Counted from the first letter of the stretch, positions 1 to 6,167 are shown. The stretch: DNA of 13,753 nt from Aphodosoma sp051870875 (GCA_051870875.1 JBJECG010000010.1:1-13753), one strand, 5' to 3'. Notes: generated by a model not told the origin, from the sequence alone. Numbers and translations: made by a program.

Positions 1-310
1 TTACCGCCATGTCCACCAGCTGTTTGCCGAGTCCTTTACGCAAGTACTGGGGCGAAACGAACAGCATCTCAATCTTTTCATCCTGTATACCGATAAAGGC
101 TGTCGGGGCGTCGGCATCGGCGGCTACATAAAGATGTCTGATGCCTGCCAGTCCTTCCGTCACATAAGGCTTCAGATACTCAATGTCCTCCTCACGCAGG
201 AAATGATGAGAAGCGCGCACGGACGCTTCCCAAAGTATTGTCAGGCTGTTCAAAAACTCCTCATTCCGCTCGGACGGCGATACAAATCTGATGTTTGCTG
301 GTCTTGCCAT
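1..310 (-). CDS. GNAT family N-acetyltransferase, 3' end outside window
   Basis: Acetyl-CoA-dependent N-acetyltransferase, cytosolic, substrate unknown. The first 103 residues are visible and the C-terminus lies beyond base 1. The acetyl-CoA pyrophosphate-binding loop R-K-G-L-G-K is at residues 91-96, after the strand I-E-M-L-F-V-S-P. The N-terminal helix pattern (L-W-E-A-S-V-R-A-S-H-H-F, residues 26-37) resembles the E. coli YjaB group, so that is the nearest relative I would suggest. The ATG at 310 is chosen because the reading matches family N-termini from there. It starts 27 nt after the stop of the flavin-fold gene and is probably cotranscribed with it as the last visible gene of a run of small enzymes. 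The family is certain; the acetylated substrate cannot be inferred. Confidence 0.9.
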   Translation of the reverse strand, partial: MARPANIRFVSPSERNEEFLNSLTILWEASVRASHHFLREEDIEYLKPYVTEGLAGIRHLYVAADADAPTAFIGIQDEKIEMLFVSPQYLRKGLGKQLVDMAV

Positions 311-337
311 ATTCTCTTTATATGTTTAGTATTGATA

Positions 338-757
338 TTAGTCCACCGCAAAATCCTCTGAGTGGAAATTGCTGTAGAAACGTCCTGACACGGCTGTGAA
401 TTTAAGCACACAGTAATCCGGGTCGGTAATACCTTGTGAATAATATTCCGTATCACCGTCACGCCAAATCATTTCCTTGCTCGCGTTGTCTGTCAGTACC
501 TCCATCGTACCACGTAGCATGACGCCACGGAAGAACCTGTTGTCACAGAAATAAATGCATGCCTTGTCGTTCTGCAAAAATTGCCGCACACGCATGGATG
601 ATGTGTTTGTTGTGAAATAGAAGGTCTTGATACCTTCTCGTTTCCTTGGTTGCAGCATCGCCTTGATGCATGGATAGCCGTCGACATCTAAAGAACCGAT
701 GAATGCCGTCTTAAGTTTGTCGGACATATTGCCGACGGTCTGTTCCGGATTACGCAT
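338..757 (-). CDS. Pyridoxamine 5'-phosphate oxidase-like flavin-binding protein
   Basis: A 139-residue single split-barrel domain of the pyridoxamine-phosphate-oxidase-like / general stress protein 26 group. These proteins usually bind FMN or a related flavin; most are not true PdxH enzymes. The family pattern is visible as A-F-I-G-S-L-D-V-D-G-Y-P (residues 18-29), then F-Y-F-T-T-N-T-S-S (46-54), K-A-C-I-Y-F-C-D (65-72) and a V-M-L-R-G-T-M-E-V strand (79-87). The length is normal for the small members and no signal peptide is present, so it is likely cytosolic. It lies 42 nt downstream of the TfoX-like gene and 27 nt upstream of the GNAT gene. Substrate and physiological role are not visible. 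Confidence 0.9.
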   Translation of the reverse strand: MRNPEQTVGNMSDKLKTAFIGSLDVDGYPCIKAMLQPRKREGIKTFYFTTNTSSMRVRQFLQNDKACIYFCDNRFFRGVMLRGTMEVLTDNASKEMIWRDGDTEYYSQGITDPDYCVLKFTAVSGRFYSNFHSEDFAVD

Positions 758-799
758 AAATTCTGTTGTGTTAATGATTAAATATCGTCTTTAATCGTA

Positions 800-1114
800 T
801 TATTTTTTTCTTGATTTCGGGAAAGGTAATTCTTCCCATAACTTTTCAATGACTTTCAAAACTTTTTGCCGGTCACGGAAATCGAGAATATATCCCTCTT
901 TCGCACCTTTATAGGCACAGCCGGTTTCGGCATCAGCCATCAAATCGGCAATGCACGGCAGCTTTTTGACAAATGCCGTGTTGTCACAAGCCGTTATCAC
1001 GCATTTGTCATTTACATAAATGACGTATTCGCCCATCATTTTACGGGAGTGCACCTCCCCCAAAGGAGCAAGTGTGTCGCAGATGAACTCTATAAAATCA
1101 GTGGTACAAGCCAT
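800..1114 (-). CDS. TfoX/Sxy N-terminal domain protein
   Basis: A 104-residue protein made only of the TfoX N-terminal domain. The hallmark is visible at residues 20-34 (V-H-S-R-K-M-M-G-E-Y-V-I-Y-V-N), followed by the expected D-N-T-A-F-V-K and a C-A-Y-K-G-A-K-E-G-Y segment. In Gammaproteobacteria, Sxy/TfoX with two domains controls competence genes. Stand-alone N-domain proteins in Bacteroidetes have no established role, so competence should not be inferred. The basic tail P-K-S-R-K-K ends the protein. It starts 26 nt after the GNAT stop in the same run of small genes. Confidence 0.88.
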   Translation of the reverse strand: MACTTDFIEFICDTLAPLGEVHSRKMMGEYVIYVNDKCVITACDNTAFVKKLPCIADLMADAETGCAYKGAKEGYILDFRDRQKVLKVIEKLWEELPFPKSRKK

Positions 1115-1140
1115 AGTTATATCTTTCTAATTTTGTATTT

Positions 1141-1680
1141 CTATTGGAAACATTCAGGGTAATGCACGGTACCGGAAACTCCCCTTAAAGCATCGGGCAA
1201 CAGTTCGATAACCATACAGCACTCCGGCGGAGCATCAAAAGGAAACCTTATACCGTAGTCAATGGCCTTACGGTAGCCAAAGCGCGGATAATAATCTTTG
1301 TGCCCAAGCAATACCGCCGAGCCGTATCCCATTGCCCTTGCCGCCTTGTGGGCTTCTTCTATCAGCATCCCGCCTATTTTGTTGTTCTGATAAACCGGAT
1401 GGACTGCAAGCGGCGCAACGGCAAGCGAAACCGTAGTGGAGTCTGCCGATACGATTTTCACTTCTGTGAGCAGAATGTATCCTACTATAATCCCCTCGCC
1501 ATTGACTGCAACCAACGACAACCCGGGTATGAATGTGTCCGAATCGTGCAGCCGCTCGACCAAATATTGTTCCTGACGGTCGCTTTCCTCAACGTTTTCA
1601 AAAGCCTTTTCCACCAGGGTAAGGATGGCCGGCAAATCCCCTTGCCTCTCCTGTCTTATTGTTATGTCTATACTTGCCAT
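1141..1680 (-). CDS. GNAT family N-acetyltransferase, YhbS-like
   Basis: A complete 179-residue GNAT enzyme. The acetyl-CoA-binding motif A spans about residues 91-108 (L-A-V-H-P-V-Y-Q-N-N-K-I-G-G-M-L-I). The later Y-Y-P-R-F-G-Y-R-K-A (130-139) is the motif B segment characteristic of the YhbS-type subgroup. The usual R/Q-x-x-G-x-G/A is represented by N-N-K-I-G-G, so the first glycine position is an asparagine, a tolerable variation. It begins 12 nt after the FKBP stop codon and is followed after 26 nt by the TfoX-like gene, consistent with one transcript. YhbS-like proteins often lack a known substrate; protein, amine or drug acetylation are all possible. Confidence 0.92.
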   Translation of the reverse strand: MASIDITIRQERQGDLPAILTLVEKAFENVEESDRQEQYLVERLHDSDTFIPGLSLVAVNGEGIIVGYILLTEVKIVSADSTTVSLAVAPLAVHPVYQNNKIGGMLIEEAHKAARAMGYGSAVLLGHKDYYPRFGYRKAIDYGIRFPFDAPPECCMVIELLPDALRGVSGTVHYPECFQ

Positions 1681-1692
1681 GTTGTTTAGATG

Positions 1693-2091
1693 TTATGCAA
1701 TACCCAGCAGCTCAATCTCGAATATCAGCGTAGAGCCTTCTGGGATGCCCGGTTGTGAGAACTTGCCATATCCCATTTCCGCAGGGATATACACCTTCCA
1801 CCGGTCGCCCACGCACATCTGCTGCATGGCGACAATCCAGCCTTCTATCAGATCGCAGAGGCGTATTGCCAACGGTGTCCCGCCACGGCTGCTGTCGAAT
1901 TTCTTTCCGTCGATGGTCCATCCCGTATAGTGTGCGGTTACGATGCTGCGGGGCGATGGATACCTGCCGTCGTTCCGCCCATCCGACAACACCTTGTAAT
2001 ATATACCTCGCGGAAGTGCCTTCACGCCTTCCTCCTGCGCCTTCGCTTCTATCCAGGCTTTGTTTGCCTGTTCATATTCTCTTTTGTTCAT
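1693..2091 (-). CDS. FKBP-type peptidyl-prolyl cis-trans isomerase
   Basis: A 132-residue protein. A short charged helix (residues 1-22) precedes one FKBP domain (about 49-130). The active-site positions of FKBP12 can be matched: Y55, F65-D66, the E-G-W segment with W85, Y108 in P-A-E-M-G-Y-G, and F124 in F-E-I-E-L-L. It is therefore probably an active prolyl isomerase. No lipoprotein or Sec signal is present, so it should act in the cytoplasm, unlike many Bacteroidetes FKBPs that are exported. The start codon is 15 nt after the stop of the His-Cys protein gene and its stop is 12 nt before the GNAT start, so it sits inside the same transcription unit. Confidence 0.93.
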   Translation of the reverse strand: MNKREYEQANKAWIEAKAQEEGVKALPRGIYYKVLSDGRNDGRYPSPRSIVTAHYTGWTIDGKKFDSSRGGTPLAIRLCDLIEGWIVAMQQMCVGDRWKVYIPAEMGYGKFSQPGIPEGSTLIFEIELLGIA

Positions 2092-2106
2092 GATGGTTAT
2101 CGATAA

Positions 2107-2667
2107 TTAATAGGCTTCAAAACCGAAAAGATTACTGTAATATGGCATTTCTTTCTCAGCAAGATTCTTTATACGTTTCCCGGCAAATCCTGGTTTCAAA
2201 CAGATAGTATTCAGCAGCCATGTCTCAAATATAAAACTTGGTGTAAAACTCACGTCCTTTGTGTAACCTGTTATCATTCTTGCTTTCGTAAGATATTTGA
2301 ATCTAAGGACTTCGTCATTAGTCATACGAAGCGTACTGCAACTTCCAAAATGAACATTTCGCCCTTCAAAAATATCTTTATGTTCTTCTGCAAAAGTCAA
2401 CAAATCCAAATCGCTATCGTTTGCAAAACATATCTTTTGCGGGCATCCATGAAAACATAAGTATACATTGTCAAAAGAGGCATAACTCTGTTGAAGCAGA
2501 TGTGAAATATAATATTCAAAGTCAGAGGATGTTGCGACTTGTCTGAATGAATATTCAATCTTTTGTGCGCTTTGGAGAAAATCAAGCAAGGATAGTACAG
2601 TCGATTTCTTTTTTAAGTCATGAATGGTTTTATCCCATTCGGTCTCTAAACAAAATATCTTATTCAT
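2107..2667 (-). CDS. Unknown protein with putative caspase/CHAT-like His-Cys dyad (DUF6642-like)
   Basis: A 186-residue AT-rich gene. I do not assign a firm function. A predicted strand Y-L-C-F-H-G (residues 69-74) ends in His73-Gly74. A second strand, N-V-H-F-G-S-C (104-110), ends in Cys110. The order strand-HG, about 35 residues, strand-Cys is that of clan CD cysteine peptidases (caspase, CHAT). The later I-T-G-Y-T-K-D-V-S-F-T-P-S segment followed by an aromatic helix also fits small CHAT-like proteins. From memory it resembles the family called DUF6642, which I could not verify. It would be the first gene of the left-hand run, 15 nt before FKBP. Its start lies about 65 nt downstream of a remnant of the ferredoxin gene's 3' end. 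Confidence 0.75.
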   Translation of the reverse strand: MNKIFCLETEWDKTIHDLKKKSTVLSLLDFLQSAQKIEYSFRQVATSSDFEYYISHLLQQSYASFDNVYLCFHGCPQKICFANDSDLDLLTFAEEHKDIFEGRNVHFGSCSTLRMTNDEVLRFKYLTKARMITGYTKDVSFTPSFIFETWLLNTICLKPGFAGKRIKNLAEKEMPYYSNLFGFEAY

Positions 2668-2731
2668 TGCCTTTTTATTTTTTATGTTTATAAAACGAAT
2701 GAAGACTTACTACTGTTGAGCAATATTCTGT

Positions 2732-2777
2732 ATTAAACAATCAGTTTGTTGCCCTTTCTCGTGGTGCGCAACGTTTT
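2732..2777. repeat. Left copy of a 46-bp direct repeat: scrap of a ferredoxin-gene 3' end
   Basis: This segment matches 4093-4138 at 41 of 46 positions by hand alignment (mismatches at 2736, 2741, 2747, 2765, 2768). Read on the minus strand it encodes T-L-R-T-T-R-K-G-N-K-L-I-V followed by TAA, while the full gene ends T-L-C-A-T-R-K-G-N-E-L-F-V, TAA. An in-frame TAA lies a few codons upstream, so only the very 3' end of a paralogous gene survives here. The repeat brackets the winged-helix/nuclease gene pair. Confidence 0.85.
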
Positions 2778-2815
2778 TTTTTCTAATTACAAAGGGCATT
2801 CGTCATACTGATTTT

Positions 2816-3151
2816 CTATATTATACTTTGTTTTAGTCTCTTTAAGACATTGAAAATATGATTATCTTTCATGCCTGATTCTTCATACTTCCTTTTTTCA
2901 TCATCCCAAAAATGATCAATTAATAATTTCATATCATTTTTCTGGTTTCCTGTTAGCATCTGTTCGACGTAAGCGTTATTTATGTCAAAACCATACTCTT
3001 CAATCCAAGAGTTTTCTTTCAACAATGCAGTGCGCGCTTCCTGAATGTTGTCTGCCATGACACGACCTAACATCTGACAATTCTCGACCGTCATACCTTC
3101 AATTGGACTTTCTGTATATCCCTCATTTGTATAGAATATGTATTCATTCAT
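2816..3151 (-). CDS. Small acidic conserved protein, partner of the nuclease-like gene
   Basis: A 111-residue acidic protein of unknown function. The N-terminus M-N-E-Y-I-F-Y-T-N-E-G-Y-T and the later V-E-N-C-Q-M-L-G-R and L-L-K-E-N-S-W-I-E-E-Y-G-F-D form a pattern I associate with small Bacteroidetes hypothetical proteins found beside defence-type or mobile genes; this is recollection, not a search. The second half is helical and charged (D-D-E-K-R-K-Y-E-E-S). It starts 7 nt after the stop of the upstream nuclease-like gene, so the two are almost certainly translated from one mRNA. An antitoxin, inhibitor or accessory role is possible but unproved. Base composition is AT-rich like its partner. 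Confidence 0.7.
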   Translation of the reverse strand: MNEYIFYTNEGYTESPIEGMTVENCQMLGRVMADNIQEARTALLKENSWIEEYGFDINNAYVEQMLTGNQKNDMKLLIDHFWDDEKRKYEESGMKDNHIFNVLKRLKQSII

Positions 3152-3158
3152 ATATTCC

Positions 3159-3878
3159 TTACCAACTTATATCCTTTATATTCTTTAAACTTGTATGCAT
3201 TGCAGAAACACGTTCATAATCAAGAAACCGGACGCGGTTTTCAATAGTCTTGAACATGGAAACATGAATTTTATCTTCAAATTCTCTTTTACGGCTGATA
3301 TCTGCTACTATATAGAATCCAGCAAAGAAATCCTGAAGTTCATAGAATTTGGAAAGGGAATTCTTTATATCCGTAGTATGCTCCACTTCATAAAAGTCAG
3401 AAGGCATTTCACGCTCATTGAACCATATAACATCCACGGTTCTTGCTTTTCTCAATAAGTTATCGTATGTGAAACATGGTAACTGAACAGTGTCTGTGAT
3501 ATCTTTCAGGTATTTGTCAAGAAACATTTTATTCTTATCTTGTGCTGGAATATATGTTGTCTTGTTCTTGTACTTGCCTATCTCAACAAGCAGTCCTTGA
3601 TAATATCCATGACTGAATTTTTCCTCACTTTGTTTATCGCCGGTTTTCAGATCTAATCTGCGTAGTACCTGTTCACGTGCCTCTTCCAAAGCCCACAATC
3701 CCGGCTGTATTCTGAATATATCCTTGCTTATCTGTACAAGTCTTCTGACGGATGCTTCTGGTGTCTTTGTCTTCCACGATGAAAAATCCAGCACTTCATT
3801 GAGCCGACGAAGCGTGGCAAATCCACCTTCTTTTCTTAAGGCCTCGATAACCTGATATTCCTGTGTATCTTTTCTCAT
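3159..3878 (-). CDS. Winged-helix protein with putative PD-(D/E)xK-like nuclease domain
   Basis: A 239-residue protein with two parts. Residues 1-65 look like a HARE-type winged helix: T-K-T-P-E-A-S-V-R-R-L (37-47) and the closing I-F-R-I-Q-P-G-L-W-A-L (54-64). Residues 90-225 look like a restriction-endonuclease fold: helix G-L-L-V-E-I-G-K with E99, strand V-D-V-I-W-F with D149, and F-Y-E-V-E-H-T with E164 and E166. The E-x-E arrangement replaces the usual E-x-K; BamHI is a known enzyme with E-x-E. No separate methyltransferase is nearby, so it is not a standard restriction system. It is the first gene of a two-gene unit with its own promoter, is about 35% GC in a sampled 60-base row, and lies between direct repeats. 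Nuclease activity is inferred. Confidence 0.7.
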   Translation of the reverse strand: MRKDTQEYQVIEALRKEGGFATLRRLNEVLDFSSWKTKTPEASVRRLVQISKDIFRIQPGLWALEEAREQVLRRLDLKTGDKQSEEKFSHGYYQGLLVEIGKYKNKTTYIPAQDKNKMFLDKYLKDITDTVQLPCFTYDNLLRKARTVDVIWFNEREMPSDFYEVEHTTDIKNSLSKFYELQDFFAGFYIVADISRKREFEDKIHVSMFKTIENRVRFLDYERVSAMHTSLKNIKDISW

Positions 3879-3925
3879 ATTCTATTCTTAGTAGACATAA
3901 TTGCCAAAAATGTCTGCTTAATATG

Positions 3926-3933
3926 CAAAGATA
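3926..3933 (-). promoter_or_regulatory. Bacteroidetes -7 promoter element for the winged-helix/nuclease unit
   Basis: On the minus strand the sequence reads TATCTTTGCATAT, an exact match to the Bacteroidetes -7 consensus TAnnTTTG. It lies 47 nt upstream of the start codon at 3878. I see no good TTTG at the expected -33 distance. The transcription start should fall near 3916-3920, giving a leader of about 40 nt. Confidence 0.65.
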
Positions 3934-3957
3934 CTCAATTTATTTTGAATAATGCAT

Positions 3958-4071
3958 TTATGTATATATTTTGTCCATTACAAATAATCTACGATAGCTG
4001 ATATCCCAAGATTCGTATGGATTGATTAGTGGATTCAAATGCTCATTTAAAATTTCTATAATAAAACCGTT
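3958..4071 (-). other. 37-codon open segment without start, possible gene scrap
   Basis: Between the nuclease promoter and the right direct repeat, one minus-strand frame is open for 37 codons and ends in TAA. It reads like protein, for example L-N-E-H-L-N-P-L-I-N-P-Y-E-S-W-D-I-S-Y-R-R-L, but it has no ATG except near the end. It could be the C-terminal scrap of a lost gene or chance. I see no match to a known family. Confidence 0.2.
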
Positions 4072-4092
4072 TTATGTCAGGAAACAAATGAG

Positions 4093-4138
4093 ATTATACA
4101 AACAGTTCGTTGCCCTTTCTCGTGGCGCACAACGTTTT
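4093..4138. repeat. Right copy of the 46-bp direct repeat (3' end of the ferredoxin gene)
   Basis: This copy is the functional 3' end and stop codon of the flavodoxin/ferredoxin gene. Its partner lies 1361 bases to the left. The matched core GTTGCCCTTTCTCGTGG (17 bases) is identical in both. Together they bracket an AT-rich segment containing a two-gene unit, the layout expected when an element enters the 3' end of a gene and restores that end with its own copy. Confidence 0.85.
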
Positions 4139-4853
4139 CAGTTTCTCTGTAACCATTATCTCCACAGGACCTATGTTCCTTGCTTTAGTCGGACAAACGG
4201 AGAGGCAGCGCATACAGGAGATGCAGGTATCCTTGTCAACGCTTCTGAGATTGTTGGCGGGTATGGCATCGGCGGAACAGAATTGCTGGCATGTGCCGCA
4301 ATCTGTACACCGCTCGTCTGCCGTGGGGAACGGTCCTGTGTTGCCAGCCCTGTATGGACGGTTGCCGGGTAATAATAAAGGCTTATATGTGCTTGTGTCT
4401 TTCACTTTATTTATTATGGCAGCTCCGAAAGCTGCCAGTTCCCTGCGGTCTTCAGAGTCGGGTCTTCCGGCGGCATACACACGGGCGATGCTGTGTTCGG
4501 CAACGGCGCTGACGGCAGCAACGACACGGAATCCCATTTCCGTTGCCACATCCTGCATTTCAAGCAGGGCGTCATCGTATGCCCTGTTGCCATACACCGC
4601 CACGACCACACACCTTGCGTGGTTGCTCTTAATACGCCTGAGTCTCTCGACAGCCAAGGCGGGCACCCGTCCGGCAAATACGGGCATGGCGATAATGGCA
4701 AAGTCCTCCTCGTGTATGTCCGGCAATCTTATTTGCCCTTCCTTCACGCAGAGGTCTGTCAGGAACGGCCTCGCGTCAATATCCTCGCATATATATTCGC
4801 AGACTCTTCGTGCTTCGTGTGCCGCCCGTGATTTGATGTATTTTCGTTTTCAT
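4094..4853 (-). pseudogene. EFR1-type flavodoxin/4Fe-4S ferredoxin protein, frameshifted near the start
   Basis: The family joins an N-terminal flavodoxin-like domain to two 4Fe-4S clusters and is thought to move electrons between flavin and iron-sulfur centres; partners are unknown. Counting from a GTG at 4747, the cluster cysteines are C147/C150/C153/C157 and C175/C178/C181/C185, both complete. The flavodoxin body (I-A-M-P-V-F-A-G-R-V-P) is intact. The natural start is probably ATG 4853, 8 nt after the previous stop. It reads M-K-T-K-I-H-Q-I-T-G-G-T-R-S-T, covering the flavin phosphate loop, then stops after 25 codons. Removing one base around 4803-4812 joins it to R-V-C-E-Y-I-C-E-D-I, continuous with the main frame. 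So there is one +1 frameshift; otherwise the gene is full length (about 253 residues). Translation from GTG 4747 would give a protein lacking the FMN loop. GC-rich (34 of 60 bases in a sampled row), unlike its neighbours. Confidence 0.8.
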
Positions 4854-4861
4854 AAACTGTT

Positions 4862-5221
4862 CTACATATTTATATACATAATAGGATTTTGTCTTTTTTC
4901 AAAAAGATTAGAGATGTTCATTTGTAAGTATGGTGAATCTTTGATTTCTTCTCCTTCAAATTCCCAACGCCCTACATATTCTGTATTTTCTGTTGGATAC
5001 CAAATAGAAGGTTTATATACTCCGACAATTATTCCACGGCAAACGGCAAAAACAAAATCTGCTTTCTTGGCACGTTCGCCGTTGAGTCTCCAATATTTCC
5101 TTGTACACTCATATAGATTAGGTCTCTCACACAGAAGATAGGTTTTGCTTATATTGAAACAGACAATCCTTTCATTCTTCTTGTTTTCAAAGAAACCATA
5201 ATCTCGAAAACCCTTTTCCAT
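4862..5221 (-). CDS. Conserved hypothetical protein with LYExTRxxWR motif
   Basis: A 119-residue protein. I recognise a recurring pattern but no name: P-N-L-Y-E-C-T-R-K-Y-W-R-L-N, then E-R-A-K-K-A-D-F-V-F-A-V, then G-I-I-V-G-V-Y-K-P-S-I-W-Y-P, R-W-E-F-E-G-E-E, and a closing Q-N-P-I-M-Y-I-N-M. The alternation of short strands around a conserved Tyr-Glu and Trp suggests a small beta-barrel of the PUA/ASCH type that could bind nucleic acid or a modified base; this is inference. It begins 46 nt after the stop of the acidic-tail gene and ends 8 nt before the ATG of the ferredoxin gene. AT-rich (about 35% GC in one sampled 60-base row), in contrast to the genes on both sides, so probably acquired. 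Confidence 0.7.
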   Translation of the reverse strand: MEKGFRDYGFFENKKNERIVCFNISKTYLLCERPNLYECTRKYWRLNGERAKKADFVFAVCRGIIVGVYKPSIWYPTENTEYVGRWEFEGEEIKDSPYLQMNISNLFEKRQNPIMYINM

Positions 5222-5267
5222 AATATTCTATTATTTTCTTTTTTTTGAGAAGTCATGAATGTAGATA

Positions 5268-5630
5268 TTACAATGTAAGCTCATCTTCAAACTCATCATC
5301 ATGTTCCATTACAGCTTGCTCCTCTTGAGCAGTGTATGCAGCACCTTTTAATTGTGGTGAAGGTTGATTTTTATACCATTCTTCTTCATATTCAACCAAT
5401 CCGCTTTTTAGAATTTTCTGAACACATTGTTCTTTATTATTATCACCCCATATATGGAACTGGATAAAACTGGGATCAAAACTATGGCTATCCGGACCTA
5501 ATCCCAACAATCTTCTACACGCAGTTTTAAATGCATCAGAATTTTCTCCAATATTTCTCTGAGTCCAATAGTAATCATAATCTTTGTCAGAAACGACAAG
5601 TTGAACTCCTGCTATATCTACTATTCGCAT
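5268..5630 (-). CDS. Hypothetical protein with acidic C-terminal tail
   Basis: An unrecognised protein of 120 residues from ATG 5630; a TTG at 5651 would add seven residues (T-N-L-Y-L-N after the start) and I prefer the ATG. It begins M-R-I-V-D-I-A-G-V-Q-L-V-V-S and carries Y-D-Y-Y-W-T-Q-R-N and R-R-L-L-G-L-G. The last twenty or so residues are strongly acidic (E-E-Q-A ... E-H-D-D-E-F-E-D-E-L), a tail seen in DNA mimics and some antitoxins, but short acidic tails are common and no role follows. It precedes the LYExTR gene by 46 nt in the same orientation and shares its AT-rich composition, so the two probably arrived together. Confidence 0.65.
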   Translation of the reverse strand: MRIVDIAGVQLVVSDKDYDYYWTQRNIGENSDAFKTACRRLLGLGPDSHSFDPSFIQFHIWGDNNKEQCVQKILKSGLVEYEEEWYKNQPSPQLKGAAYTAQEEQAVMEHDDEFEDELTL

Positions 5631-5689
5631 ATTTAAATATAAGTTGGTCAATAAAATTATATTCTTTATTCATGATGACTTCATGTTCG

Positions 5690-5743
5690 TTACTCTTCAT
5701 CTTTTGCTTGATATGCATGGCATGATAATTCTTCTTCCGTCAT
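5690..5743 (-). other. Short coding-like segment, possible 17-residue ORF
   Basis: Between the VOC pseudogene and the acidic-tail gene, a frame reads A-E-P-N-L-F-E-L-C-R-V, then ATG and M-T-E-E-E-L-S-C-H-A-Y-Q-A-K-D-E-E, stop. The open frame continues upstream of the ATG for about 60 bases without another start. It looks like the C-terminal end of a lost protein or a tiny gene. I cannot name it. Confidence 0.25.
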
Positions 5744-5781
5744 GACTCGGCATAGCTCAAACAAGTTTGGCTCCGCCCTCG

Positions 5782-6167
5782 CTATTCCGTCAGTTCAATT
5801 AAGTTTCCTTCAAATCCCTTGATGCAATTTTCGTAATATCCGTCACCGGTAACGCGAGGGCCTGACAGGACTTCGTATCCTTGTGAGGACAGGAGCGAAG
5901 TTATGCGGTCTACCTCCTCACGTGAGCCAAGACTGAACGAAAGATGTATAAAGCCGTTGCGGCAAACAAGGTTGTCCGCTATTTCCACTTCCGGTCTGCT
6001 CATTATCTCCAGTCTTCCTCAATCGGGAAATGTGAGAAAGTATGTCCGCAGTCCTGTCCGTGGATTATGATACAGCTCATTGGATGTGGCACAGAAGAAC
6101 TCCGTGAAGAACTTTCTCGCGCCCTCCAAGTTTGCGACATACATCGCGATATGGTCTATTTTATCAT
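5782..6167 (-). pseudogene. VOC (glyoxalase/bleomycin-resistance fold) protein, two disabling lesions
   Basis: The complete VOC protein can be followed: I-D-H-I-A-M-Y-V-A-N-L-E-G-A-R-K-F-F, then G-L-R-T-Y-F-L-T-F-P-D, then G-R-L-E-I-M, G-F-I-H-L-S-F-S-L-G-S and the closing G-N-L-I-E-L-T-E. Metal-ligand positions H (in I-D-H-I) and E (in R-L-E-I) are kept. Two lesions break it. ATG 6167 reads only M-I-K-stop because a run of A (6159-6162) seems one base short; five A's would give M-I-K-I-D-H-I. In addition the codon at 6019-6021 is TGA where relatives have a glycine. The downstream half from ATG 6003 (73 codons) is open but lacks half the fold. It lies downstream of the GNAT/YciI pair. Confidence 0.85.

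Noticed and set aside
2732..2777. The 46-bp repeat as an integron attC-type recombination site
   Set aside because: Its ends can form only a 5-bp palindrome and the attC core sequences are absent. The repeat is fully explained as coding sequence for the ferredoxin C-terminus.
4110..5141. A 343-codon plus-strand frame
   Set aside because: It is the antisense of the ferredoxin gene and of the LYExTR gene. Its translation shows no family pattern, while the minus strand encodes complete 4Fe-4S motifs.
5631..5651. TTG start adding seven residues to the acidic-tail protein
   Set aside because: An ATG is available seven codons later and begins a plausible strand; no upstream signal favours the TTG.
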